This document shows positions 18,324 through 27,228 of a stretch of DNA of 46,674 nucleotides, one piece after another. The stretch is from Clostridiaceae bacterium (GTDB lineage Bacteria; Bacillota; Clostridia; DSM-8532). The position numbers and the translations under genes are program-made. Within the stretch, counting starts at the first letter, position 1, and the number at the start of each line of letters is the position of its first letter. The notes beneath the pieces are model-generated. The model was not told where the DNA came from. It was given only the letters and a program-made list of their open reading frames with translations, and did not search any database. Where the stretch lies: the NCBI GenBank assembly GCA_012523705.1, contig JAAYTU010000075.1, positions 1 through 46,674 on the forward strand, read 5' to 3'.

Positions 18324-19808
18324 TTACTTGTGATAAAGCTTCTTTGACTGATATTGGGGTTCGCAAGTAATATGAACTCCAAGCTTATGGAATACATTCT
18401 CGTCTACCCCAGATAAAATAACAGAAGAGTGTGCCTGGCTACCGCGTAATTTAGGCAGCTGCTGCATGGCAAGAGCTGCAGTAGGATTTGTAGCAGCACA
18501 TATGGATAGAGCAATGAGTATTTCATCAGTGTGAAGCCTGGGGTTTCTGTTCCCCATGTGTTCGGTCTTAAGTACCTGAATAGGTTCAATAACAATGGGT
18601 GAAATCAAATGGATATCATGGTGGATTCCACCAAGCTCCTTGAGCGTATTTAACAAGAGAGCAGCTGAAGCCCCTAATAAAGGGGTAGTCTTTCCTGTAA
18701 TAATTCTGCCGTCATTTAGCTGCAAGGCAACTGCGGGACCTCCCGTTTCCTCTGCCCGTTTAAGGGCAGCATCAACCACAGGGCGGTTTTTGGGTGATAT
18801 TCCTAGCTGCTTCATCAAAAGCTCAAGCCTGTAAACTTCAGCTTTTTCGGCTAATCCACGCTTTACAGAGCAGAAGGTGTTGTAATATCTTCTGATTACT
18901 TCCTGCTTTGAAGCCTCACATACAACATCGTCATCAGTAATACAGAAGCCTACCATATTAACCCCCATATCGGTGGGGCTCTTATATGGCGATTTACCCT
19001 CTATCCTTTCAAAGGTAGCATTCAGTACAGGGAAAATCTCAATATCCCTGTTATAATTAACTGACGTTTCTCCATATGCCTCCAGATGGAAGGGATCTAT
19101 CATGTTCACATCGTTTAAATCGGTTGTAGCCGCCTCATAAGCGAGATTAACAGGATGCTTCAGTGGCAGATTCCATATGGGAAAGGTCTCAAACTTAGCA
19201 TATCCTGCGCGGATTCCCCTGTTATAATCATGGTAAAGCTGAGACAGGCAAACAGACATTTTTCCGCTTCCCGGCCCTGGTGCAGTAATTATTATAAGCG
19301 AATGTTTTGTTTCGATATAGTCATTTTTCCCGCATCCTTCATCGCTTACTATAAGAGAAACATTTGAGGGATAATCAGGAATAGGATAGTGCTTATATAC
19401 CTTCATCCCAAGATTCTGGAGCCTTTTTTGGAAGGCATCGGCGGTCTGTTGCGAACGATACTGTGTTATAACAACGCTTCCCACATATAGCCCTATATCA
19501 CGGAAGGCATCAATTAATCTTAATACATCAAGATCATAGGTTATTCCCAGGTCACCCCTGAGCTTATTCTTTTCTATATCGTCAGCACTAATAGTGATAA
19601 CAATTTCGGCTTGATCCTTAAGCTGCAGAAGCATCTTAACCTTACTGTCAGGCTTAAAACCAGGAAGCACCCTAGATGCATGGTAGTCATCAAATAGCTT
19701 CCCGCCAAACTCAAGGTATAACTTACCCCCGAAATATTCTATCCTTTCAAGAATCTTTTGAGATTGCAATTCTATATATTTGTCATTATCAAATCCAATT
19801 TTCTGCAT
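18324..19808 (-). CDS. DUF1846 family protein
   Basis: The 494-residue protein matches the DUF1846 family in length and in the stretches MQKIGFDNDKY, RIEYFGGKLYLEFGGKLFDD, HASRVLPGF and PVVDAALKRAEETGGPAVALQL. A Gly-rich loop ITAPGPGSGKMS near residue 185 looks like a nucleotide-binding P-loop variant. Most members are cytoplasmic and uncharacterised; no reaction is proposed here. The ATG at 19808 has GGGAG eight bases upstream; an ATG 18 bases earlier lacks one. It ends 12 bases from a repeat and runs towards azlD. Confidence 0.88.
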   Translation of the reverse strand: MQKIGFDNDKYIELQSQKILERIEYFGGKLYLEFGGKLFDDYHASRVLPGFKPDSKVKMLLQLKDQAEIVITISADDIEKNKLRGDLGITYDLDVLRLIDAFRDIGLYVGSVVITQYRSQQTADAFQKRLQNLGMKVYKHYPIPDYPSNVSLIVSDEGCGKNDYIETKHSLIIITAPGPGSGKMSVCLSQLYHDYNRGIRAGYAKFETFPIWNLPLKHPVNLAYEAATTDLNDVNMIDPFHLEAYGETSVNYNRDIEIFPVLNATFERIEGKSPYKSPTDMGVNMVGFCITDDDVVCEASKQEVIRRYYNTFCSVKRGLAEKAEVYRLELLMKQLGISPKNRPVVDAALKRAEETGGPAVALQLNDGRIITGKTTPLLGASAALLLNTLKELGGIHHDIHLISPIVIEPIQVLKTEHMGNRNPRLHTDEILIALSICAATNPTAALAMQQLPKLRGSQAHSSVILSGVDENVFHKLGVHITCEPQYQSKKLYHK

Positions 19809-19926
19809 GATAAACTCCCGGCACAATTACATTTTTCTATGAATAAAAATTCTTTTTCTTTCTCAACGATAACACAATGAATTATTCTTTTCAATCATAG
19901 GAAACCACAGCAATAATTAACGGGGG

Positions 19927-21297
19927 TTAATCCGATTCCCCTAATAGTCTTTCAACACCACTCATAAAATCATACCAGTTAACATCCTCCATATAAATAC
20001 AGAAGACCACTTCGTTAATTTCATTATCCTCCACAAAATCAATAATATTACCTGTTATACTTCTGTTATAGAATCTTGAGTCTACAACATAGATTTCTTC
20101 ATAGTGGGGAACTAAGAATGGCACAAAAGCATTTCCGAAGGAATCCTTTATAACAAGAATCCTTTTGCCGTTATTAACATCAGTAGTTACTTTGCTCCAG
20201 CTTGCACCGCCTGAGCTTATGAATGTAAGATATTTCTTGGTTATATCATCCTTATATTTCAGGTCAATAATATCAGCCTTCTGAGCCTCAGCTCCTCTAT
20301 AGGTTATAAATTCATGGCTGTTACGGGGCTTGTAGGCTATGAGGTTGTCAGGGTTAGCCTCTAAGCTCTTATCCAATGTTTTGGTGTAGGAGCTACCTAA
20401 AAAATCTCCCAGATCTATCTTTTCATACTGGTCAAGGCCTAATGGTCTCTCCCCCTTATTTTCCATAAATGAGGCATAAGCGTAATAAGCACCCAGCGCG
20501 GTCCAGTGATGGTCAGTTCTGAAATAAATATACTCATCACTGTGCTCATTAAGGGCATGGAAAACATCTACCGATGATATACTCCTGTCCATTTTACTTT
20601 TCAGATAATCCAGTGCATCATTCTGAGAGTCTGTCATTCCTTTATACTTTCGAAGCTGCATAAACTCTGAATTTGTAGGCGGAATCATTGAATATATTTT
20701 TACATCATCCCCAAGCCTTTGCTTGTATTTATTTAATATCTCTGCATAGTAATCAAAGCTTTCCTTGTTAAATTTAAACAGCTGAACGGCCTTGCCATCT
20801 ATCACCATCCAGTATCCCACATTAGGTCCGTCTCCAAAATCTTTTTCCACATCAGGTTCCGGGGTTGGTGTAGGAGTGCTTTCCTTATCTCCCTGAGAAG
20901 GAGTATTCTCTCCGGGATTAGGTGTATCAGTGTTATCTATGGGGTCCTTTGTCTCAGGCTGAGGATCTGATGGCTCCGTTTCTTCAGGCGGCTTTTGCAC
21001 ATCTTCATAGGATTTTACGAGAGTAATATCAGGCCCCAATATAGCCAGAGCCTTGTCAATGTCCTTACTTACCATAACTAGATTATCCCTCAAGATGAAG
21101 GTGTCGCTGTAGTATTCCTCATAATCCCTTTGGTATTGACCTTCAATTATGCTGGAAAAGAGTAATTGTGGCTTTTCCTTAAGGGCTCTGTTTTCCAAAG
21201 CTGATTCTGTCGGCTTATTAAAGTTTAAAAAATTAATAATGCCAAGGACAGTAATAAACAATATAAAAAACAATGTGTCAATTCTTAGCTTCTTCAC
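19927..21297 (-). CDS. DHHW/AlgJ-type SGNH-like cell-surface protein
   Basis: The 456-residue protein has an N-terminal membrane anchor (about residues 7-25), a Pro/Glu/Thr-rich spacer (about 110-155) and an SGNH-like domain. That domain carries the DHHW signature FRTDHHWTALG (about residues 257-267) and a late VIKDSFGNAFVPFL block with the Asp-Ser pair. AlgJ and AlgX proteins with this signature work outside the membrane with an MBOAT partner to O-acetylate polysaccharides. The partner is encoded directly upstream at 21329-22738, 31 bases away. The start is GTG at 21297 behind GGAGG. The polymer acted on is not shown by the context. Confidence 0.85.
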   Translation of the reverse strand: MKKLRIDTLFFILFITVLGIINFLNFNKPTESALENRALKEKPQLLFSSIIEGQYQRDYEEYYSDTFILRDNLVMVSKDIDKALAILGPDITLVKSYEDVQKPPEETEPSDPQPETKDPIDNTDTPNPGENTPSQGDKESTPTPTPEPDVEKDFGDGPNVGYWMVIDGKAVQLFKFNKESFDYYAEILNKYKQRLGDDVKIYSMIPPTNSEFMQLRKYKGMTDSQNDALDYLKSKMDRSISSVDVFHALNEHSDEYIYFRTDHHWTALGAYYAYASFMENKGERPLGLDQYEKIDLGDFLGSSYTKTLDKSLEANPDNLIAYKPRNSHEFITYRGAEAQKADIIDLKYKDDITKKYLTFISSGGASWSKVTTDVNNGKRILVIKDSFGNAFVPFLVPHYEEIYVVDSRFYNRSITGNIIDFVEDNEINEVVFCIYMEDVNWYDFMSGVERLLGESD

Positions 21298-21328
21298 AGT
21301 AAAACCTCCTCGTAAAAATGCCACAAAA

Positions 21329-22738
21329 TTAAAACTTAAAGTACATAAACGGACTATAGGATTGTCCTACAAGATATATTACTGAAATAATAAGTACTAT
21401 TACATTGAGTATTGGCATTCCATACCGTCTAAGTAAAACAAAGAACTTTGATTTCCGTTCCTTAGCCTTATTGGTGATATATTTAGCTATTGGCGTACAT
21501 GCAATTAAGGCAATTATAATGAAAATAGCATTATTCCAGAAATAAATGCTTAATTCGGGGCTGGAGAGTGCATGATTCTTTAATCCAAACATTATTCCCA
21601 AAAATTCAGCTCCCTGGCTCATATCGGTATGATAAAAGAATACCCAGCCTACCAGCACAGCCACCGCGAGATATATTCTTGAAATAAATGTTGGTATTTT
21701 CTCAAACAACTTTAACAAAAATGTTTTTTCAATAAAAATCAGAACGAAATAATATAGTCCCCACAATACAAAGTTCCAGCTGGCTCCATGCCAAAGTCCT
21801 GTCAAGGCCCAGACAATGAGTAAATTCCTGAAGTGATGCCTTCTGTTTCCACCAAGAGGAATGTATACATATTCCCTGAAAAAGCTGCCCAGAGAAATAT
21901 GCCATCTGCGCCAGAATTCTGTTGCTGATTTGGAGATATAAGGGTAGTTAAAGTTCTCTTCATATTTAAAACCAAACATACGGCCAAGTCCTATAGCCAT
22001 ATCCGAATAGCCCGAAAAATCGAAATATAACTGCATGCTATACATGAAAATGCCAAACCATGCTCCTAAAACCGGTAGCCTTGAATAGTCCACACCTATA
22101 AAGGCCTCCCCGGTCTTTGCTGCAAGTCCTGATAATATGACCTTTTTGCCAAGACCTATAATAAAACGGCTCACACCGTAGTTGAAATCCTTAAGATTTT
22201 CGACTCTATTATCAAGTTGCTCAGCAATGTCCTTATACCTTGTAATAGGGCCCGACATAACCTGATGAAAAATAGAAACATAAAGTAAAAGCTTGAAGGG
22301 AGACTTTTGAGCCTCTGCCTCTCCCCTGTACACATCCACAAGATAAGTAATAATTTTGAATGTGTAAAATGATATTCCTATTGGTAAAGCAATCTTGCTA
22401 AGCTGAATATTGGCTCCGGTAATAAGATTAATATTATCAACCAAAAAGCCCGAATACTTAAAGAAGCTTAACACTAGAATATTAAGTGTAATTCCAAGTG
22501 CCATAAAGGCCTTACCTTTAGAAGTTTTGCTGTGGTTTTCAACCATTAATGCAAAAAAATAGCTGATAAATGTAGAAACCAGCAGCAATAAAATCCATAC
22601 AGGCTCGCCCCAGGCATAGAAAAACAATGATGAAATAATTAAAATCCAATTCCGGTATGTCCTGTTATTTACTATATAATACAATCCTAAACATATAGGC
22701 AAGAAATTGCATAAGAATAATAAGCTTGAAAATACCAC
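21329..22738 (-). CDS. MBOAT O-acyltransferase, AlgI type
   Basis: The 469-residue integral membrane protein belongs to the AlgI/DltB branch of MBOAT acyltransferases: VFSSLLFLCNFLPI at the N-terminus, FYTFKIITYLVDVYRGE, YFDFSGYSDMAIGLGRMFGF, SATEFWRRWHISLGSFFREYVYIPLGGNR, and the catalytic-His segment LTGLWHGASWNF (His near residue 315). It moves acyl groups across the membrane to an extracytoplasmic acceptor. The GTG at 22738 begins the conserved segment and has GGGGG upstream. It forms a pair with the DHHW gene and is separate from the MBOAT operon at 31834. Confidence 0.9.
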   Translation of the reverse strand: MVFSSLLFLCNFLPICLGLYYIVNNRTYRNWILIISSLFFYAWGEPVWILLLLVSTFISYFFALMVENHSKTSKGKAFMALGITLNILVLSFFKYSGFLVDNINLITGANIQLSKIALPIGISFYTFKIITYLVDVYRGEAEAQKSPFKLLLYVSIFHQVMSGPITRYKDIAEQLDNRVENLKDFNYGVSRFIIGLGKKVILSGLAAKTGEAFIGVDYSRLPVLGAWFGIFMYSMQLYFDFSGYSDMAIGLGRMFGFKYEENFNYPYISKSATEFWRRWHISLGSFFREYVYIPLGGNRRHHFRNLLIVWALTGLWHGASWNFVLWGLYYFVLIFIEKTFLLKLFEKIPTFISRIYLAVAVLVGWVFFYHTDMSQGAEFLGIMFGLKNHALSSPELSIYFWNNAIFIIIALIACTPIAKYITNKAKERKSKFFVLLRRYGMPILNVIVLIISVIYLVGQSYSPFMYFKF

Positions 22739-22856
22739 CCGATATTCCCCCTTGGCTAACGATTCATTTAAACAATATAAAGCTATCACACATAAGAATA
22801 CTTTTCAATTGCAATTACGGGCTTATTTTTTGTTTGCAAAAATCCTTCTCTTATTA

Positions 22857-22883
22857 TTGACAAAAGCCGCTTAACAGTATAAA
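22857..22883 (+). promoter_or_regulatory. Promoter of the T-box-liv transcript
   Basis: A perfect TTGACA (22857-22862) is followed by TATAAA (22878-22883, spacer 15), or by an overlapping TAAACT at 22880 with spacer 17. Either would start transcription just before the T-box stem I. Confidence 0.55.
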
Positions 22884-22904
22884 CTTACTAGAAATATAGT
22901 TATT

Positions 22905-23163
22905 TGCGTTGATCGGGAAAAATATCACATGAAGAACTCCAGAAAACTTATCATATGCTGAGAGATAAGGTTTAAAGTGTGAGAATAGCTCGCCCGGGAG
23001 CTATCTGGCTGAAAAACAATTATTGTAATTGATTATTAGGCTAGGTCGGATGACAACCGTTATCATGTCTGCACATACAAAGTATTATTGACTCATTTAT
23101 TCTTTGATGTGCTGGTGAGGGGCTGTTTTCACAGCAAAAAGAGTGGTACCACAGAACACGAAA
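22905..23163 (+). promoter_or_regulatory. T-box leader, leucine specifier (CUC), controlling the liv operon
   Basis: The T-box motif AAGAGTGGTACCAC lies at 23139-23152. Stem I can be followed from CGGG (22914-22917) pairing with CCCG (22993-22996), through TCACA (22925-22929) with TGTGA (22978-22982), a CCAGA AG-bulge (22939-22943) and a terminal loop containing GCTG (22957-22960). The specifier loop then holds CTC at 22989-22991 followed by G, as in other leucine T-boxes. The T-box bulge UGGU fits a tRNA ending in ACCA. Uncharged tRNA-Leu would stabilise the antiterminator and raise transporter synthesis. The specifier is inferred from my own folding. Confidence 0.87.
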
Positions 23164-23205
23164 GTTTTGTCTCTTAATATTATGTTAAGGAGCAAGGCTT
23201 TTTTT
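23164..23205 (+). terminator. T-box-controlled terminator before livK
   Basis: GTTTTG (23164-23169) pairs with CAAGGC (23193-23198), continuing into CTTAA and TTAAG nearer the loop with one mismatch. Seven T follow. The 5' half overlaps the antiterminator strand CTCTT that pairs with AAGAG of the T-box, giving mutually exclusive structures. Confidence 0.85.
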
Positions 23206-23287
23206 GTATTATTTTAAGTACAGCCAAAGATATTTCCACAAACCGGAAATACTTATTATAACAATAAAAAAATAAGGAGAGAGGAAT

Positions 23288-24439
23288 ATGAAAAAAACTT
23301 TAGCTATTATACTCATTTTGACACTTACAATGACTATCATGGCAGGCTGTGGAGCCTCCCAAAATGAGAACGAAATTAGAATTGGTATCAACTATGAGCT
23401 TACCGGCGATGTTGCTTCTTATGGTCAGGCTTCAGTTGAAGGTATTGAGCTTGCTCTTGAGGAAGTCAACAATGCAGGCGGAATCAATGGCAAAACGATC
23501 AGATGGATCAAATATGACAACAAATCAGATAAGTCACAAGCCACCACCCTTGCAACAAAGCTTATGACTCAGGACAAGGTTATTGCAGTACTTGGCCCAG
23601 CTACATCAGGAGCTTTTAAGGCTACTATTCCTGAGGCTATGAAGAATAAGATAGTTGTTGCTTCAGGCTCTGCAACAGACGATTCAGTTACTATTGATGA
23701 TAACGGAGTAAAGGAATATGCTTTCCGTATCTGCTTTACAGACTCTTATCAGGGAACAGCTATGGCGAATTTTGCTCTGAATAACCTGTCAGCAACAAAG
23801 GCGGTTGTTATCCTTGATAACAGTAGCGACTACGCTAAGGGACTAGCTACAAACTTTACTTCTACATTTGAAGCTGGCGGCGGCAAGGTTGTTGCTACAG
23901 AAGCATTCGTGTCCGGTGACACCGATTTCAACGCTATTATTACAAAGATTAAGGGCGAATCCTTTGATGTTGTCTTTATTCCCGGCTACTATAACGAAGC
24001 TGGCCTTATAATCAAACAGGCTCGTAATCAGGGTATCGATGCACCAATCCTCGGCCCTGACGGATTCGGAGCTCCAGAGCTTACCGAGCTTGCCGGTGCA
24101 GATGCATTGAATGATGTATACTTCTCCAGCCACTTCTCATCCCTTGACAAGGATCCCAGCGTTATGGGCTTTATCGAGAGTTACAAAGCTAAATACGGTA
24201 AGGAACCAGATCAGTTTGCAGCTTTAGGATACGATCTTGCCATGTTCGTAATAGATGGTATCAAGCGTGCTGGAAGTGAAGATCCAGTAGCTTTAAAGGA
24301 TGCATTGGCTCAAACTAAAGACTTTAAAGGTATTACCGGTTCATTCAGCATGGACGAAAACCATAACCCTGTTAAAGCTGTAGTTGTTGTTGGTATTGAA
24401 AATGGTGTACATGCTACAAGCCAAAGGGTTGAACAATAA
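23288..24439 (+). CDS. livK: Branched-chain amino acid ABC transporter, substrate-binding lipoprotein
   Basis: The 383-residue protein has a lipoprotein signal with lipobox MAGC (lipidated Cys21) and a type I periplasmic-binding fold of the LivJ/LivK family: RIGINYELTGDVASYGQASVEGIELA, VNNAGGINGK, LGPATSGAF, GSATDDSVT and PGYYNEAGLIIKQAR. It captures leucine, isoleucine or valine outside the membrane and delivers it to LivH-LivM. AAGGAGAGAGG precedes the ATG. It is first in the operon behind the leucine T-box. A strong hairpin after it may keep its mRNA more abundant than that of the membrane genes. The exact ligand cannot be read from sequence. Confidence 0.94.
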   Translation: MKKTLAIILILTLTMTIMAGCGASQNENEIRIGINYELTGDVASYGQASVEGIELALEEVNNAGGINGKTIRWIKYDNKSDKSQATTLATKLMTQDKVIAVLGPATSGAFKATIPEAMKNKIVVASGSATDDSVTIDDNGVKEYAFRICFTDSYQGTAMANFALNNLSATKAVVILDNSSDYAKGLATNFTSTFEAGGGKVVATEAFVSGDTDFNAIITKIKGESFDVVFIPGYYNEAGLIIKQARNQGIDAPILGPDGFGAPELTELAGADALNDVYFSSHFSSLDKDPSVMGFIESYKAKYGKEPDQFAALGYDLAMFVIDGIKRAGSEDPVALKDALAQTKDFKGITGSFSMDENHNPVKAVVVVGIENGVHATSQRVEQ

Positions 24440-24462
24440 TCCATTTTTGTAGTAGAATCAAG

Positions 24463-24496
24463 TATAAGTGGGGGTACCATGGTCCCCCCACTTATA
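24463..24496 (+). terminator. Long hairpin between livK and livH (partial terminator or mRNA stabiliser)
   Basis: TATAAGTGGGGG (24463-24474) pairs fully with CCCCCACTTATA (24485-24496), extended inwards by ACC/GGT. No T-run follows, so full termination is unlikely. Such hairpins behind binding-protein genes protect the upstream mRNA segment from 3' decay and give excess binding protein. Confidence 0.7.
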
Positions 24497-24572
24497 TCTA
24501 AACTTATAGTTACTATACAGTCATTAGTCTATTACTTAAGAACACAATGATTGTCGAAGGAAGGGAAATCAT

Positions 24573-25457
24573 TTGGAACAGCTACTTCAACAGATTATTA
24601 ACGGAATATCCCTTGGAAGCATATATGCACTTATCGCCTTAGGCTATACTATGGTTTACGGTATTATCAAGCTGATAAACTTTGCCCATAGTGATGTGTA
24701 CATGCTTGGAGCTTTTATAGGCTATTTTTCCATGACAACACTTAAGCTTGGTTTCCTGCCATCATTATTGCTATCAATGCTGTTTTCCATGATTCTTGGC
24801 GTTGTTATAGAAAAGGTTGCCTATAAGCCTTTAAGGAATGCGACCAGAATTGCAGTCCTGATTACTGCAATCGGTGTCTCTCTGTTCCTTGAATATGTTA
24901 CTATGGCTATTGCAGGTGCAAATGTACGCTCCTATCCCCCATTAACCGGAATTCTTACAGAGTCCTTTAATCTGATGGGTATTACCATTACAATGCAGCA
25001 GATTCTGATAGTTACGATAACAGTAGTTCTTATGATACTACTTCAGTTTATTGTTAAGAAAACAAGAATAGGTAAGGCAATGCGTGCCGTATCATTAGAC
25101 AGTGATGCAGCTGAGCTTATGGGTATAAACGTTAACAGTACCATTTCCTTTACTTTTGCTTTAGGTTCAGCCCTGGCAGGAGCAGCAGGTATTCTGGTGG
25201 GTATATACTATAATTCAATTAACCCTCTTATGGGAACGCTTCCAGGAATTAAAGCCTTTGTTGCAGCTGTTTTTGGTGGTATAGGCATAATACCTGGCGC
25301 TATGATTGGTGGTTATTTTATTGGAATAGTTGAAGTTTTAGTATCAGGGTACGGAAACTCTATGTACCGTGACGGTGTAGTCTTTGCTATTCTAATTTTG
25401 GTTCTTATAATTAAACCATCCGGTTTATTGGGTAAAAATACAAGGGAGAAGGTGTAA
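24573..25457 (+). CDS. livH: Branched-chain amino acid ABC transporter permease LivH
   Basis: The 294-residue membrane protein has about eight hydrophobic segments and the LivH signatures GISLGSIYALIALGYTMVYGIIKLINFAHSD and GKAMRAVSLDSDAAELMGINV, the latter being the coupling loop to the ATPases. It forms the channel with LivM. The start is TTG at 24573 behind GAAGGAAGGG; the conserved segment begins within ten residues. livM starts seven bases after its stop. Confidence 0.94.
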   Translation: MEQLLQQIINGISLGSIYALIALGYTMVYGIIKLINFAHSDVYMLGAFIGYFSMTTLKLGFLPSLLLSMLFSMILGVVIEKVAYKPLRNATRIAVLITAIGVSLFLEYVTMAIAGANVRSYPPLTGILTESFNLMGITITMQQILIVTITVVLMILLQFIVKKTRIGKAMRAVSLDSDAAELMGINVNSTISFTFALGSALAGAAGILVGIYYNSINPLMGTLPGIKAFVAAVFGGIGIIPGAMIGGYFIGIVEVLVSGYGNSMYRDGVVFAILILVLIIKPSGLLGKNTREKV

Positions 25458-25463
25458 TTTAAG

Positions 25464-26435
25464 TTGAAAAAATTAATTGAGACAAACTGGATAAGGAAGC
25501 TTATTTCACTTATATTAACCTTCGGTATTATCCAGCTTTTAATATCACTTGACATAATAAATAGTTATTTGCAAACCACACTAGCGACTATTTGCATTAA
25601 TATTATTTTGGCGGTCAGCCTTAACCTTATTACAGGCTTTACCGGCCAATTTTCCTTAGGCCATGCGGGATTCATGTCAATAGGAGCATATACCTGTGCT
25701 CTGATTACCTTAAGGGTTCCCTCTGTTTTAGGCTTTATCATTGGTGTCTTTGCAGGGGCAATCATGGCTGCAATAGTTGGATTCCTTGTAGGCTTACCAA
25801 CACTAAGGCTCAGAGGAGATTATCTCGCAATAGCCACATTAGGTATGGCAGAAATCATTCGTATTATATTCCTAAATCTGGACAGTATCACAAATGGTGC
25901 CGCCGGCCTGCAGGACATTCCTCATTTTACTAACTGGCCCTGGTTGTTTGTTTTTACTGCCGGTACTATACTTATTATTTCTAACTTTATCAAGTCCTCA
26001 CATGGCCGGGCATGTATTTCTATCCGTGAGGATGAAATCGCTGCCGATGCCATGGGAATTAATTCAACTAAATATAAGGTTATGGCCTTTACTATAGGTG
26101 CGTTCTTTGCTGGAATTGCGGGAGCCTTATATGCCTCCACCTTTAATTTTATAGATCCGAAGATATTCAGCTTTTCAAAATCTATAGACATATTGGTAAT
26201 TGTTGTTTTAGGTGGTCTGGGCAGTATCTCTGGTTCAGTTATAGCCGCTATTCTTCTAGCCATTATTACAACCTATTTACAATCCTTTGCTAATGTCCAA
26301 ATGATTATTTATTCGCTCCTATTAATCATTATTATGATATTTAGACCGCAAGGCTTAATGGGCTCTAAGGAGCTTTCCCTATCTATGTTCAGCAAAATTG
26401 GTGAAGGCTTTAAGCCAAAGAAAAGGAGGGTTTAG
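25464..26435 (+). CDS. livM: Branched-chain amino acid ABC transporter permease LivM
   Basis: The 323-residue membrane protein shows the LivM pattern LNLITGFTGQFSLGHAGFMSIGAY, LPTLRLRGDYLAIATLGMAEIIRI and the coupling segment SIREDEIAADAMGINSTKYK, with about eight to ten membrane segments. It pairs with LivH. The start is TTG at 25464 with GGGAGAAGG upstream. livG begins after a single base. Confidence 0.94.
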   Translation: MKKLIETNWIRKLISLILTFGIIQLLISLDIINSYLQTTLATICINIILAVSLNLITGFTGQFSLGHAGFMSIGAYTCALITLRVPSVLGFIIGVFAGAIMAAIVGFLVGLPTLRLRGDYLAIATLGMAEIIRIIFLNLDSITNGAAGLQDIPHFTNWPWLFVFTAGTILIISNFIKSSHGRACISIREDEIAADAMGINSTKYKVMAFTIGAFFAGIAGALYASTFNFIDPKIFSFSKSIDILVIVVLGGLGSISGSVIAAILLAIITTYLQSFANVQMIIYSLLLIIIMIFRPQGLMGSKELSLSMFSKIGEGFKPKKRRV

Positions 26436-26436
26436 A

Positions 26437-27228
26437 ATGTCAATACTAACGGTGAATAAGCTTACTAAATCCTTTGGCGGCCTGACCGCTGTCTCAAATG
26501 TAAATATGGAGATAAATGAGGGTGAATTATTAGGTCTGATTGGTCCTAACGGCGCCGGTAAAACCACCCTGTTCAATCTTCTGACAGGCGTATATGTGCC
26601 TACATCAGGCATAATAAATCTGAATACTGATGGAAAAGCTGTAACCCTTAACGGTTTAAAGCCTTACAGTATTTGTAAAAAGGGCGTAGCCAGAACATTC
26701 CAAAACATTCGTCTATTTAAGGATTTGACAGTGCTTGATAATGTTCGTATTGCTATGCATAAAAATATTAAATATGGCTTGATTCCAAGCTTTTTCCACC
26801 TTCCTTCCTATAAAAAAGAGGAAGCCAGACTTATAGAAAAAAGCATGGAATTACTTAAGATACTAAACCTTGAAGATAAGAAGGACGAGCTAGCTAGAAA
26901 CCTTCCTTATGGCGAACAGCGTCATCTGGAGATTGCCCGTGCCCTAGCAACAGACCCTGTTCTTCTGCTGCTAGATGAGCCGGCGGCCGGAATGAATCCT
27001 AATGAGACTGCTCAGCTGACCGAGTTAATCGGCTGGATCAGAGAAAAGTTTAAACTGACTATACTGCTGATAGAACACGATATGTCGCTTGTTATGAATA
27101 TCTGTGAACGCATATATGTTTTAGATTATGGTATGGTCATTGCAAATGGCACACCTGATGAGATAAAAATCAATCAACGCGTTATAGAAGCTTATTTGGG
27201 GGAGGATTTAAACAATGCTGGAGATTAA
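26437..27228 (+). CDS. livG: Branched-chain amino acid ABC transporter ATPase LivG
   Basis: The 263-residue ATPase has Walker A GPNGAGKTT, the Q-loop region ARTFQNIRLF, a signature motif in the form LPYGEQRHLEIARAL, Walker B LLLLDEPAAGMNP and the switch IEHD. It is one of two different ATPases driving branched-chain amino acid uptake. The ATG at 26437 has GGAGGG upstream; an upstream in-frame start at 26398 lies inside livM and is unlikely. Its end overlaps livF by 14 bases. Confidence 0.95.
   Translation: MSILTVNKLTKSFGGLTAVSNVNMEINEGELLGLIGPNGAGKTTLFNLLTGVYVPTSGIINLNTDGKAVTLNGLKPYSICKKGVARTFQNIRLFKDLTVLDNVRIAMHKNIKYGLIPSFFHLPSYKKEEARLIEKSMELLKILNLEDKKDELARNLPYGEQRHLEIARALATDPVLLLLDEPAAGMNPNETAQLTELIGWIREKFKLTILLIEHDMSLVMNICERIYVLDYGMVIANGTPDEIKINQRVIEAYLGEDLNNAGD

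Noticed and set aside
22989-23005. Alternative T-box specifiers ATC (isoleucine) or CTA (leucine) near 23000
   Set aside because: The stem pairs CGGG/CCCG and TCACA/TGTGA place the specifier loop at 22983-22992 and leave these triplets below the K-turn region. They also lack the purine usual after the specifier.
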